From a virus, in IMG/VR virus record IMGVR_UViG_3300049729_000211, positions 62,001-126,000 of that record: DNA of 64,000 nucleotides. The stretch is one strand, 5' to 3'. Below, in pieces: positions 51,344 through 58,635 of this stretch (within the stretch, counting starts at the first letter, position 1; each line of letters opens with the position of its first letter). The notes under the pieces were generated by a model. The model saw only the letters and a list, made by a program, of their open reading frames with translations, made no database searches and had not been told where the DNA came from. The translations under genes and the position numbers were made by a program.

Positions 51344-52210
51344 TCAAAATGTCTTCCGGAATGAACTTGTTGCCACCGTCAGCATCGGATGAGCCGCCAG
51401 TTCGTCCTTGCCAATCATTTGGATAGTTGGTGCCAGTGAACTTTTCATCAGTGTTGGAGAACCTCTCCGGAACAACTGATAGCTCGACAATTCAGTCCCC
51501 AACTTGTGGCCGGACGTCGTGCGATGATGAGTGACATCCGTGAGATGCCAGTCAGGACCGATGAACTGCTTGTACCATTCACCCACCGCTTGGAAGTACT
51601 CCGGGAGGTTGGTGATCGTCTGTCCCAGCATCTTGGAGTAGACCTCATACGACTTCTTGCCATACTGCAGGAAGTGAACTCCACAGTCGTTCAGCAGCAG
51701 GAACTTCTGGGCTGAATTAAACGATTCGACAGTAGTATCCCGGTATTCTCCCTTCCAGAACTTTGTGGGAGTGTACTCGTTGTAGTCGAGGAAGATGAAG
51801 TCTGGCTTGACACTGAGGAGCTTCGCCCGTTCCTTCTTGTCGAAGAAGTTCAGACGCGAGATGAAAGCCTGAGGGAAGTTCGCCAGCAGTAGCTCGAGGC
51901 AGCCCATGTCGATGTCGTTCAGATAGACCTGGGTCGGATCCTGTTCGAAGAGCTTCGCGTCGATCCCTGCGCCGCCCAAAGGCTCCATGTAGGACTTGTA
52001 CTGTCCATCGACCTTCTGTTGGAGAACGTACGAACACAGCTTCCGGATGGACATGCTGCCACTGGCGAAACCGAAGTCACCGGGCTGATTCTTCTTGAGA
52101 AACTCTGCGAGCCATGATGTAGAATCGCTCAGATGTTCAAACTGAGATCCAAACTGAAGAAGATGTGGAGGCACTACTATGGATTTTCCGTTGCATAGAT
52201 CAAATCTCAT
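51344..52210 (-). CDS. Dam-like DNA methyltransferase homologue with altered catalytic motif
   Basis: Start at 52210 (MRFDLCNGKSIVV), after AGGAG. 288 residues. YMEPLGGAGIDAKLF matches the SAM-binding F-x-G-x-G region of Dam-type enzymes, YLNDID the adjacent acidic strand. DFIFLDYNEYT stands where DPPY is expected, so the catalytic loop is changed. It may be a diverged methyltransferase or a non-catalytic binding protein. Its ATG lies inside the end of the nucleotidyltransferase gene. Confidence 0.7.
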   Translation of the reverse strand: MRFDLCNGKSIVVPPHLLQFGSQFEHLSDSTSWLAEFLKKNQPGDFGFASGSMSIRKLCSYVLQQKVDGQYKSYMEPLGGAGIDAKLFEQDPTQVYLNDIDMGCLELLLANFPQAFISRLNFFDKKERAKLLSVKPDFIFLDYNEYTPTKFWKGEYRDTTVESFNSAQKFLLLNDCGVHFLQYGKKSYEVYSKMLGQTITNLPEYFQAVGEWYKQFIGPDWHLTDVTHHRTTSGHKLGTELSSYQLFRRGSPTLMKSSLAPTIQMIGKDELAAHPMLTVATSSFRKTF

Positions 52211-52763
52211 CTTGCTCCTCGTGTAACCCATCCCACAATCTCTGATACTCTTCACGAACTTCTTCAGCCAAAAGAAAATCTCGTGGACAGTTGTTAGCTT
52301 TCATCAATTCCACTACGTCAGCTACATCTTTCTGACGAGTATTTGGATTACCCAAGTAACTGGATAGTTTGATTTCAATAATCTGTTGAAGACTTGCAAT
52401 GATTGGTCTCTTGGATACTTGCGTTGGCATAGGAAGTTTCAGCGGTCCACGTCCAACCGATCCTCCTCCAGGAAGTAGATCGACTTCCACTTTAGACGCA
52501 CGATCAGTAACAGTCATACTTGAACCTGGATTTGCTCGAAAGCCACTGATGGACAACTTGTCTTTTGCCTCTTGTACGCTGGGAACCACCAAGTCAACAT
52601 CGATAGTAAATCGTGGATATCCATTTTCCTGAACAGCGTACCCACCAACAACCAAAGAAGGAATTCCTGCATCTGCAAGAATGGCCACAGCACTTCTCAT
52701 TGTTTTTTCAATGTCGGTGGAGTTAGAAACCTTGCGCAGCAGCTTTGCTTTCAGGTTAGACAT
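52200..52763 (-). CDS. Nucleotidyltransferase-fold protein (AbiEii/MNT type)
   Basis: 187 residues. SLVVGGYAVQENG followed by RFTIDVDLVV (GG...D-x-D) and VEVDLLPGG (third Asp) form the catalytic triad of the DNA-polymerase-beta-like nucleotidyltransferase fold. Toxins such as AbiEii and MenT use this fold. Overlapped by the methyltransferase-like gene and by the upstream gene, forming a three-gene unit. Confidence 0.75.
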   Translation of the reverse strand: MSNLKAKLLRKVSNSTDIEKTMRSAVAILADAGIPSLVVGGYAVQENGYPRFTIDVDLVVPSVQEAKDKLSISGFRANPGSSMTVTDRASKVEVDLLPGGGSVGRGPLKLPMPTQVSKRPIIASLQQIIEIKLSSYLGNPNTRQKDVADVVELMKANNCPRDFLLAEEVREEYQRLWDGLHEEQDEI

Positions 52764-53140
52764 CAGATTTTCTCCGCTATCACAATGCAGTTTTCCTTCG
52801 GGTTAGGCCCAACGATCCAAGCACCGGATTTACTTCTGGCCTCAATACCTTCTTCCGGCTTGGAGAATCCAAACCATCCAGCGATGATCGTAGCTGCGAT
52901 CATGTTAGGGAACCGACCAGTGATTGGAATGGAGATCGAGAGATGACGATAGTTCTGTCCATGTGATACTGTAAAGCTGAACACGCAGTGATAGGTGTCT
53001 AGAAAGCAGCAGTGGCCGGGGATGTCGCCAGGAGAGACTGCGTTGGGAGCATCGAGGATATAAGGGTGAGACATCGCATAGGCTATAACAATGTCGACTT
53101 TGTCTTTGTTCTCGTCACTGAGAGTGAGAAATCTTGCCAT
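52763..53140 (-). CDS. Hypothetical protein
   Basis: 125 residues, beta-rich (CCFLDTYHCVFSFTVSHGQNYRHLSISIPITGRFPNMIAATIIAGWFGF). Not recognised. It starts the unit with the nucleotidyltransferase and methyltransferase-like genes, following a hairpin that separates it from the gene upstream. Confidence 0.65.
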   Translation of the reverse strand: MARFLTLSDENKDKVDIVIAYAMSHPYILDAPNAVSPGDIPGHCCFLDTYHCVFSFTVSHGQNYRHLSISIPITGRFPNMIAATIIAGWFGFSKPEEGIEARSKSGAWIVGPNPKENCIVIAEKI

Positions 53141-53160
53141 TGGAACCTTCTAACACGAAA

Positions 53161-53184
53161 TCCGGAGACCTTTCGATCTCCGGA
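53161..53184. terminator. Hairpin between two minus-strand genes
   Basis: TCCGGAGA (53161-53168) and TCTCCGGA (53177-53184), eight perfect pairs around CCTTTCGA. It separates the gene ending at 53221 from the gene starting at 53140. The T tract is short. Confidence 0.6.
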
Positions 53185-53220
53185 CTCGGGAATTGTCGAG
53201 GGCCATAGCCCACAGACGTC

Positions 53221-53970
53221 CTAGACGAACAGCTTGGCGATGTGCGAGAACTGCGAGAACGTGACTGCCTGGATGGGGCTGTCGATGTTCAGGCCGATGC
53301 TCTGAGTGATGGCGCGAATCTCCTGCGACTTGACACCGAGAATATCGTCGCCGGCAATGAACGGTCCGAAGGTCCACTTGATACCAACGGTCGTGCGGAA
53401 GCCGGGAAGTCCAATGCACTCACAGTTGATGCCGGCCTCGCGAACCACGGTTGCGATACCCAGCAACCCAACGCGCGAAGGGACATTGACGATGACCTGT
53501 GCGCCCACGCGAACGGCTGCCAGCTTGGAGCGCATGCGAAGAAGGCCATTGACAAGGGCGTCGTCGGTTTCGGTCGAGATCACTCCCAGATGAGCCAGCT
53601 TGAAGGAGCGAAGCTCGTTGGCCATGTCCTGGCGAGCCTGAAGATAGGAAGGTGCCGTGGGATCCGGATCGACAGTGGTGTCATCGTCGTCCTGATCGAT
53701 GTAATCGGGATCGTCGCTATCAGTCTGAGATAGAAAGGAGGGAACAGGATCCACGCCATTGGAAGCGGAATGAATCTCGGTGTCAACCACGTTGCCGCTG
53801 AAGAAGGCGAGCAGGTTCCGGCGAGCACAGGCAAGTGCCAGCTTCTTGTTGTCAGCCATACGCTGTGCAAATCTGATGGGAAGTCCGGTGGAGAGGGTCT
53901 CTTCCAGACGATAGGCGGCGAGGTTTGCCCAGTAGAAACCAGGCGTGATGTTCTGCTCATTGGCAGTCAT
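53221..53970 (-). CDS. Hypothetical protein with acidic linker
   Basis: Start at 53970 (MTANEQNITPGFYWANLAAYRLEETLS), after AAGGAG. 249 residues. A central acidic, Asp-rich linker (DSDDPDYIDQDDDDTTVDPD) divides two globular parts. The C-terminal part has VIVNVPSRVGLLGIATVVREAGINCECIG. Not recognised. The opening phrase is common in small phage proteins that modify or bind metabolites. Confidence 0.6.
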   Translation of the reverse strand: MTANEQNITPGFYWANLAAYRLEETLSTGLPIRFAQRMADNKKLALACARRNLLAFFSGNVVDTEIHSASNGVDPVPSFLSQTDSDDPDYIDQDDDDTTVDPDPTAPSYLQARQDMANELRSFKLAHLGVISTETDDALVNGLLRMRSKLAAVRVGAQVIVNVPSRVGLLGIATVVREAGINCECIGLPGFRTTVGIKWTFGPFIAGDDILGVKSQEIRAITQSIGLNIDSPIQAVTFSQFSHIAKLFV

Positions 53971-54057
53971 GGGTGCTCCTTGGTGTTGCTCTTCAGTGTT
54001 CGAATACCATGACCGAAGATTCATCCCTTCGATTCTGCATCCGAAGACCGTCGTAGT

Positions 54058-54074
54058 TTCGCTTATCCAGCGAA
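54058..54074. other. Stem-loop with compensated copy at 54411-54427
   Basis: TTCGC-TTATCCA-GCGAA. The second copy reads TTCAC-TTATCCA-GTGAA: same loop, and the one changed pair is compensated (G-C to A-T). The second lies in the 5' part of the gene at 54112-54447. Confidence 0.4.
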
Positions 54075-54111
54075 CTCATGATACTACACTTTCCTCTGTT
54101 TCAGCGCGAAA

Positions 54112-54447
54112 TTATTTTGCCCACATCCAATTCCAGATGTATTCGACCTTGTCCTGGTGTGTGACGAACCAGTATACGAAAACCAGGAGGAATGTGGTCT
54201 CGCACAGTACACCGAAAACGAACAAGAGGGCGCGAAGGGTGCGAAGAACATTGAGCATGTTGTCCAATCTCAGTGGCAAAGAGGCTGCTGCTTGGCACTT
54301 GGGACAGACCAGAGAAGAATCCTTGGTCCAGTTTGGACCATTCCGGTCTATCTCGCCGTGAATGGGACAGATTCCCTTCCACCAGCAGTAGATCTCACGC
54401 TTCGTTTCACTTATCCAGTGAACTGTTTGTTGCCAGAATTTATTCAT
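54112..54447 (-). CDS. Small zinc-ribbon membrane protein
   Basis: 111 residues. CPIHGEI and CPKC form a zinc ribbon; NVLRTLRALLFVFGVLCETTFLLVFVYWFV is one or two membrane segments, then a short Trp-rich tail. Possibly cytoplasmic-membrane located. AGAGGGAATCG-ATG fits the weak copy of the bipartite element. Function unknown; holin or superinfection exclusion are guesses. Confidence 0.65.
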   Translation of the reverse strand: MNKFWQQTVHWISETKREIYCWWKGICPIHGEIDRNGPNWTKDSSLVCPKCQAAASLPLRLDNMLNVLRTLRALLFVFGVLCETTFLLVFVYWFVTHQDKVEYIWNWMWAK

Positions 54448-54455
54448 CGATTCCC

Positions 54456-54483
54456 TCTACCACCGGGTGGAGAGAAACGGTTA
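54456..54483 (-). promoter_or_regulatory. Weak TAACCGT-N16-GTAGA element
   Basis: Same spacing and same GTAGAG-N8-ATG layout as the other copies, but the first half matches TACCCGA at only five of seven bases. Confidence 0.35.
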
Positions 54484-55140
54484 CTGGGCAACCACTTCGA
54501 AGCGAACCGACTTGATCCACTTCTCGGCTTCGGCCTTCGGAACGATCCACTTGCCTTTGCGCTTCTCACCGACAAGCTGACTCGATCGGAGAGCCTTCAT
54601 CACAAGAGTTTCGGTGCTACCGGCCAATTTGGCTACTGTACTAGCACTCCAAAATCCTCTTGGAGCAGGATTGGAACCTTGACGACGCTTCTTGCGAGGA
54701 GCAGGCACTGGGAGATCTTCGATGTTAGGGAGTCCAGGAGCTTCGACCCTGGGGATGACAATCTCCTCTTCGTCGTCCAGGGCGAAGTTGAAGATCTTCT
54801 TCTGCTTGAAGTATTGAGTTTGGACGATGTCGAAGTAGTTCAACAGGGAGAGTGTCACATCCTTGGACTTGTCGCGACACCACTCGATCAGATTGAGGAG
54901 ATACCAGTCAGGTAGATCTCTCCTCTTGAACTCGTTCATCAAAGTCCGGATGCCCTCGGGATTGATGTCATGTGAATTGCGGCGCTCGCCGCGCTCCGTG
55001 GTCACCTTGCCTTTGGTGATTGGCCAAAACTCCTCGCACCAGGAGACCGCAGTATCGAACACCTCTTGTGGATCAACGCATGTGTTAATGGAGCGTTCGA
55101 TGAATGGAACCAGTTTGGGATCATTAAAGGGTCGCATCAT
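54481..55140 (-). CDS. DNA-binding protein with C-terminal winged helix-turn-helix
   Basis: About 219 residues; ATG at 55140 preferred over GTG at 55146. The C-terminal segment FWSASTVAKLAGSTETLVMKALRSSQLVGEKRKGKWIVPKAEAEKWI is an excisionase/MerR-like helix-turn-helix with a wing. The N-terminal part is helical; a Pro-rich basic linker (PVPAPRKKRRQGSNP) joins them. A transcription or excision-like regulator is likely. Confidence 0.65.
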   Translation of the reverse strand: MMRPFNDPKLVPFIERSINTCVDPQEVFDTAVSWCEEFWPITKGKVTTERGERRNSHDINPEGIRTLMNEFKRRDLPDWYLLNLIEWCRDKSKDVTLSLLNYFDIVQTQYFKQKKIFNFALDDEEEIVIPRVEAPGLPNIEDLPVPAPRKKRRQGSNPAPRGFWSASTVAKLAGSTETLVMKALRSSQLVGEKRKGKWIVPKAEAEKWIKSVRFEVVAQ

Positions 55141-55146
55141 ACCCAC

Positions 55147-55170
55147 TCAATACTGGGGAATTCAGGACTA
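55147..55170 (-). promoter_or_regulatory. 24-nt element shared with 45433-45456
   Basis: TCAATACTGG core, then AAT and AGGACTA, directly upstream of the helix-turn-helix gene start. See the copy at 45433. Confidence 0.4.
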
Positions 55171-55197
55171 CCAAAATCAGAACAAAGGATGGATGTC

Positions 55198-55623
55198 ATG
55201 AAGATCTGGATTTGTTTGTTCTTGGTTTGTGCTCCATTGTTGCTTGGTCAAACAGCTAAAAAGACGACTCAGTATGTCAAGACCAAAAGTGTTCAAGCAA
55301 GCACTGGATGCGCCTTAGTCGATAGGACACAGTGCTCTCTCAATGCCATGTTGACGTCTGTCAGATCACTCAATACCGTGGAAACCATGAGAGTCTACCA
55401 GCAAGGAGGACACGATCTGCTTCTTCCTGACTGGCTGGCTGAAAACCAGACGAGACTGTCCTTTTACAACACAGGATGTCTGTACGGAGATAGACTGGTT
55501 ACCGGATGGCTGATCAGACGAGGACATCCTCGCTGGGCGAAGGCGGTCACCATCATAGACATGGGAGTGGTCATTCCATTTACAGCACGAAATATGAAGG
55601 TAGATTTTCAGTCTACGAAGTAG
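55198..55623 (+). CDS. Exported protein with signal peptide
   Basis: Start at 55198, after AAAGGATGG. 141 residues. MKIWICLFLVCAPLLLGQ is a Sec-type signal peptide. The rest has Cys at three positions, compatible with periplasmic disulfides, and a weakly hydrophobic C-terminal segment (TIIDMGVVIPFTARN). Not recognised. Could be a spanin-like, adsorption-blocking or host-derived protein. It ends one base before the tRNA cluster. Confidence 0.6.
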   Translation: MKIWICLFLVCAPLLLGQTAKKTTQYVKTKSVQASTGCALVDRTQCSLNAMLTSVRSLNTVETMRVYQQGGHDLLLPDWLAENQTRLSFYNTGCLYGDRLVTGWLIRRGHPRWAKAVTIIDMGVVIPFTARNMKVDFQSTK

Positions 55624-55624
55624 T

Positions 55625-55701
55625 TGGAGGACGGAGAGAGAATCGAACTCTCGCATTATGGGATTTGCAGTCCCACGCCTTACCGTCTTGGCTATCCGTC
55701 C
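55625..55701 (-). tRNA. tRNA-Cys (GCA)
   Basis: Acceptor GGACGGA / TCCGTCC, U73, encoded CCA at 55625-55627; anticodon arm TGGGA-CTGCAAA-TCCCA; T-arm GAGAG-TTCGATT-CTCTC. All stems pair. Confidence 0.93.
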
Positions 55702-55708
55702 TCAATTT

Positions 55709-55782
55709 TGGCACCGCCGAAGGGATTCGAACCCCTACACCTGGCTCCAAAGGCCAGAGTCCTGCCATTAAACGACGGCGGT
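55709..55782 (-). tRNA. tRNA-Gln (TTG)
   Basis: Acceptor ACCGCCG / CGGCGGT, G73, encoded CCA; anticodon arm CTGGC-CTTTGGA-GCCAG; T-arm AGGGG-TTCGAAT-CCCTT. Short D-loop. Confidence 0.93.
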
Positions 55783-55793
55783 GTATTTCTAAC

Positions 55794-56003
55794 TCATACT
55801 GATACAAAATGACACGAGTTGTGCCACTCTCTTGACATGAACGAACCCTTGGGCCGGTCAGGATTCTCAACCAGCAGACTGACCCCTCCACTATCTTCGT
55901 TGTGAGTGTCTCGAACGACGTAAAATTCGGGTGCAGGCCGCCAGTACACAAGATCCTTCGCGGCCTCCTTCATCCGAACTTTGTCGCCCTTCTTGTATTC
56001 CAT
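55794..56003 (-). CDS. Small hypothetical protein
   Basis: 69 residues. MEYKKGDKVRMKEAAKDLVYWRPAPEFYVVRDTHNEDSGGVSLLVENPDRP looks like a small beta barrel (a KOW/SH3-like 'KKGDKVRM' opening). Between tRNA-Gln and an endonuclease gene. Role unknown. Confidence 0.6.
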   Translation of the reverse strand: MEYKKGDKVRMKEAAKDLVYWRPAPEFYVVRDTHNEDSGGVSLLVENPDRPKGSFMSREWHNSCHFVSV

Positions 56004-56004
56004 C

Positions 56005-56922
56005 TCACACCTTCATAAATTTCTTGTCTCTCAATTCTTGCATGCTCAATTTCTTCCTAGAAAGTCCGAATTTCTTGGCCCATTCATGAACTGTCATAGC
56101 ACTGACGCCGTAGATATTTCCAATTTGGCGATAACCAGTGTGTTCTAAGTGAGTTCTAAGTTCTTCAACCGGCGGAATTTTCTTCATTAGACCACAAGCT
56201 GAACTGCAGTGAACTACTGTTTTGTCCCTAGTCACGAATTCTTTCTCGCACTTAGGACAAACTCGGACAAATTCAGAAATTGCACCTCTCCCTGGCAACC
56301 AGCCTAGACGAATTCTCTCTTTAGCCTCACTCTCTGGCACCGAAATAACCTCTGAATTTTTGTACATCCACATATTTCCAAAAGAGTGATTATTTTCTCC
56401 CATTGCGAGCCTAGACATCTCTTTTCTACATTCAAGAGTATGATGCTTACCTCTACGAGATTCTGCCAATCTCCTACAAGCAGCTAGAAGTTTTGGAGTA
56501 ACCCGCTTGGGAAGGACTCTAATCCTGTTCCACTTCTCCATAAATTCTCTAGCAAATTCAGGATCTCGTCGCCTTCTTTCTTGAACCTTCTGAGAGCCCA
56601 GTCTTCCCCAGGATACTCTGTCAAATTTGAAGTGAGTGTTGACGTAGTCAAACCCACCAGATCCCCCTTTTCTCAGATTCATACAAAGAGGATCTTTCCG
56701 ATGAAGTTCTACTACCTCATCTTCTTTCTTCCAGGCTTCCTCCTGAGTTTCAAACTCGAAGAGAATTTCTTTCTTAAAACTTGCTGGACCATACTTTGCA
56801 ACGGCTCGTATGATGTAAGTACCAGAACCAAGATACTCATCATTTGGGTTATCAGTCTTATGAACACCCAAGTAGAACTTGCCGTTGACCAAATTCACTG
56901 TTTTGTATACAGTGTATATCAT
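56005..56922 (-). CDS. GIY-YIG-type homing endonuclease
   Basis: Start at 56922 (MIYTVYKTVNLVNGKFYLG), five bases after AGGAGG; a longer frame runs into tRNA-Thr and is not used. 305 residues. GKFYLGVHKTDNPNDEYLGSG is the variant GIY-YIG core. NUMOD-like GENNHSFGNMWMYK, a zinc ribbon (CPKCEKEF...CSSAC), and a C-terminal helix-turn-helix (YRQIGNIYGVSAMTVHEWAKKFGL) for DNA recognition. Confidence 0.88.
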   Translation of the reverse strand: MIYTVYKTVNLVNGKFYLGVHKTDNPNDEYLGSGTYIIRAVAKYGPASFKKEILFEFETQEEAWKKEDEVVELHRKDPLCMNLRKGGSGGFDYVNTHFKFDRVSWGRLGSQKVQERRRRDPEFAREFMEKWNRIRVLPKRVTPKLLAACRRLAESRRGKHHTLECRKEMSRLAMGENNHSFGNMWMYKNSEVISVPESEAKERIRLGWLPGRGAISEFVRVCPKCEKEFVTRDKTVVHCSSACGLMKKIPPVEELRTHLEHTGYRQIGNIYGVSAMTVHEWAKKFGLSRKKLSMQELRDKKFMKV

Positions 56923-56941
56923 GAACCCTCCTGTACCCTCT

Positions 56942-56959
56942 ACTTGGATACTGGAAGTC
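56942..56959 (-). promoter_or_regulatory. GACTTCC element upstream of the endonuclease
   Basis: Minus strand GACTTCCAGTATCCAAGT, 19 bases before ATG at 56922. It lies between tRNA-Thr and the gene. Confidence 0.35.
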
Positions 56960-56966
56960 ACGAAAG

Positions 56967-57039
<73 letters not shown>

Positions 57040-57054
57040 ACTACTTCTAAACTC

Positions 57055-57136
57055 TGGAGCCTTGGGAGGGACTCGAACCCCCGTTGTGTTATAGCAGATT
57101 ACAGATCTGCTGCTGTCGCCGCTGAGCCACCAAGGC
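57055..57136 (-). tRNA. tRNA-like gene, tRNA-Tyr-derived, anticodon uncertain
   Basis: Acceptor GCCTTGG / CCAAGGC, U73 and encoded CCA. T-arm GGGGG-TTCGAGT-CCCTC. An 11-base variable region and a three-pair D-stem, as in class II tRNAs. Anticodon arm GCAGA-TCTGTAA-TCTGC gives TGT (Thr) with C instead of U at 33. It closely resembles the tRNA-Tyr arm GCAGA-CTGTAAA-TCTGC shifted by one base. The arm can also close to seven pairs around CTGTA. The HNH gene's 3' end overlaps it. Confidence 0.7.
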
Positions 57137-57709
57137 TAGTCTCGTGACTTGAATCCTTTGTTGCATAGGACTCTTATCAGATGTTAACTTACAGTCTCCA
57201 TTTACTGCATTTCTTCCTCTTCCCCAGTTTAGTGCTTTGTACGTTGGAGTGATCGCATGACAACATGGACAGAGCAATAACACGTTATCCGGAGAGTTAT
57301 CCTTCCAATCTCCATTCTCGTGTTCTAGTTCAATAGGTGCAATTCCAGTTACCAGATTGACTTCACACCATCCACAACGCTGACATTTATTTCCAAACAA
57401 GTGAATGAGAGCTCGCTTAGTCCTTCCGTGAGTTTCTTCCTTTGGAGATAGCGTTCTTTCCAGCCAACGCTTAATCCAAATTGAAAGTTCGTAGCTGCTC
57501 TTACATTTGTTAGAGCAGTAAGTATTAGCAGATTTGATACCAGTTCCACAACCAGGACAAAACTTTACGACCTTTTCTGGTTTCTTCTTCACCAACCCCA
57601 GTTTGGTCAGATGATATCGGACATTGGTTTGACTTGCACCTAGTTGTTCCGCTATCTTCCAACTGCTAAATCCTGCTGTCCACAACCGAGTTAGCTCAAC
57701 TATATCCAT
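57089..57709 (-). CDS. HNH homing endonuclease inside the tRNA cluster
   Basis: Start at 57709 (MDIVELTRLWTAGFSSWKIAEQLGASQTNVRYHL); an upstream in-frame extension would run through a tRNA. 206 residues. N-terminal helix-turn-helix, zinc ribbon (CPGCGTGI...YCSNKC), then CQRCGWCEVN, IELEHENGDWKDNSPDNVLLLCPCCHAITPTYKALNWGRGR, the HNH core. Its last 16 codons overlap the tRNA-like gene at 57055-57136. Confidence 0.88.
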   Translation of the reverse strand: MDIVELTRLWTAGFSSWKIAEQLGASQTNVRYHLTKLGLVKKKPEKVVKFCPGCGTGIKSANTYCSNKCKSSYELSIWIKRWLERTLSPKEETHGRTKRALIHLFGNKCQRCGWCEVNLVTGIAPIELEHENGDWKDNSPDNVLLLCPCCHAITPTYKALNWGRGRNAVNGDCKLTSDKSPMQQRIQVTRLALVAQRRQQQICNLL

Positions 57710-57744
57710 ACCCAGATTCCTAAAGTCGGAAAACAGGTGAGCTA

Positions 57745-57821
57745 TGGAGCACCCCATCGGATTCGAACCGATGTCCACTGAGTACGAAACAGTGATCCTA
57801 AACCAACTAGACGAGAGGTGC
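57745..57821 (-). tRNA. tRNA-Thr (CGT), slightly degenerate
   Basis: Acceptor GCACCTC / GGGGTGC (one U-G), encoded CCA; T-arm ATCGG-TTCGAAT-CCGAT. With 26 as C, the anticodon arm is ACTGT-TTCGTAC-TCAGT: four pairs and a T-T mismatch at 31-39, U33 present, anticodon CGT. Four-base variable loop. Confidence 0.7.
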
Positions 57822-57835
57822 ATACTACGAAACTT

Positions 57836-57911
57836 TGGTGGACGAGAATGGTCTTGAACCATCCACCTTTCCCTTATCAGGGGAATGCTCTACCACATGA
57901 GCTACTCGTCC
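57836..57911 (-). tRNA. tRNA-Ile (GAT)
   Basis: Acceptor GGACGAG / CTCGTCC, A73, encoded CCA; anticodon arm TTCCC-CTGATAA-GGGAA; T-arm GATGG-TTCAAGA-CCATT (one G-U pair). Confidence 0.92.
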
Positions 57912-57933
57912 ATTTTGACTCCCAAAACACGAA

Positions 57934-57955
57934 TGCCGCCCTTATTCTGGCGGCA
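57934..57955. terminator. GC-rich hairpin upstream of the tRNA cluster
   Basis: TGCCGCC / GGCGGCA, seven pairs, loop CTTATTCT. On the minus strand it is followed by TTCGTGTTTTG. It lies in the 180-base gene-free stretch 57912-58092, which also has small hairpins at 58004-58017 (CACCC/GGGTG) and about 58075-58092 (TTTCCC/GGGAAA). It may separate or process the tRNA transcript. Confidence 0.5.
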
Positions 57956-58092
57956 GATCATACGAGATTTTGTTGTTCTCTTACTCTCGCAGACTCCCAC
58001 CGCCACCCGTTTGGGTGCATGTAATGGTGATGCTAGTTTGCAACGTCTGCTTCATGATTTGATGATACCTCAACTTTTCCCATTCCGGGAAA

Positions 58093-58323
58093 TTATTTTG
58101 CTTCCCCAAACTGGAGACTCATTACTTCTCCTGCCAGAAAGGGTGGCGCCAGCACAACTGCTTCAAACAAGATTCGAGAAGTGTGTCCTTTGTGTTCAGC
58201 TACAAACGATTCCAAATCAGCATTGACAACTGTCTCTCTATGAGAAGAACATCTCTCACAAGATACACTCATAATCTGGAACTCTACATCCATAGCATTC
58301 TTTCGAGATTGTTCTACCCTCAT
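58093..58323 (-). CDS. Small protein with a Cys/His cluster
   Basis: 76 residues from 58323; Met11 or Met18 are possible starts, and no start has a strong ribosome-binding site. SVSCERCSSHRETVVNADLESFVAEHKGH suggests a zinc site. Role unknown. Confidence 0.5.
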   Translation of the reverse strand: MRVEQSRKNAMDVEFQIMSVSCERCSSHRETVVNADLESFVAEHKGHTSRILFEAVVLAPPFLAGEVMSLQFGEAK

Positions 58324-58337
58324 GATCAGAGGAACGG

Positions 58338-58586
58338 TTAGGCTTCGTTTTCCTGACCAAACCAGGTGTTGATCTTGTTTTCGACATACCCATCACTGAC
58401 GAGGAACGGATGGTGAATCACAGTCACTGTGAGAGTGGGTTCGACATACTCGAATTTCACTTTGCAGCCCATCTTATCAATGTTTCCGCTGTCACCCACC
58501 AACTGAACACCTTCGTTGGTTAGATCTATGCGAATCTTTTCAAGCTGCTGACGATTCAGTGTGAAGGTTTGAACTGTCTGTGGCAT
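58338..58586 (-). CDS. Small hypothetical protein
   Basis: 82 residues, beta-rich (KVKFEYVEPTLTVTVIHHPFLVSDGYVENKINTWFG). AAGGAG seven bases before ATG. Not recognised. Confidence 0.65.
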   Translation of the reverse strand: MPQTVQTFTLNRQQLEKIRIDLTNEGVQLVGDSGNIDKMGCKVKFEYVEPTLTVTVIHHPFLVSDGYVENKINTWFGQENEA

Positions 58587-58635
58587 GTGATCTCCTTCAG
58601 TGATGTAATACTCATCTTATTGCTTCTGCAGAAAG

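Noticed and set aside
53242-53733. 163-codon plus-strand frame
   Set aside because: Antisense to the supported gene at 53221-53970, no ribosome-binding site.
57710-57862. Upstream extension of the HNH protein to 57862
   Set aside because: It runs through tRNA-Thr (CGT) and into tRNA-Ile.
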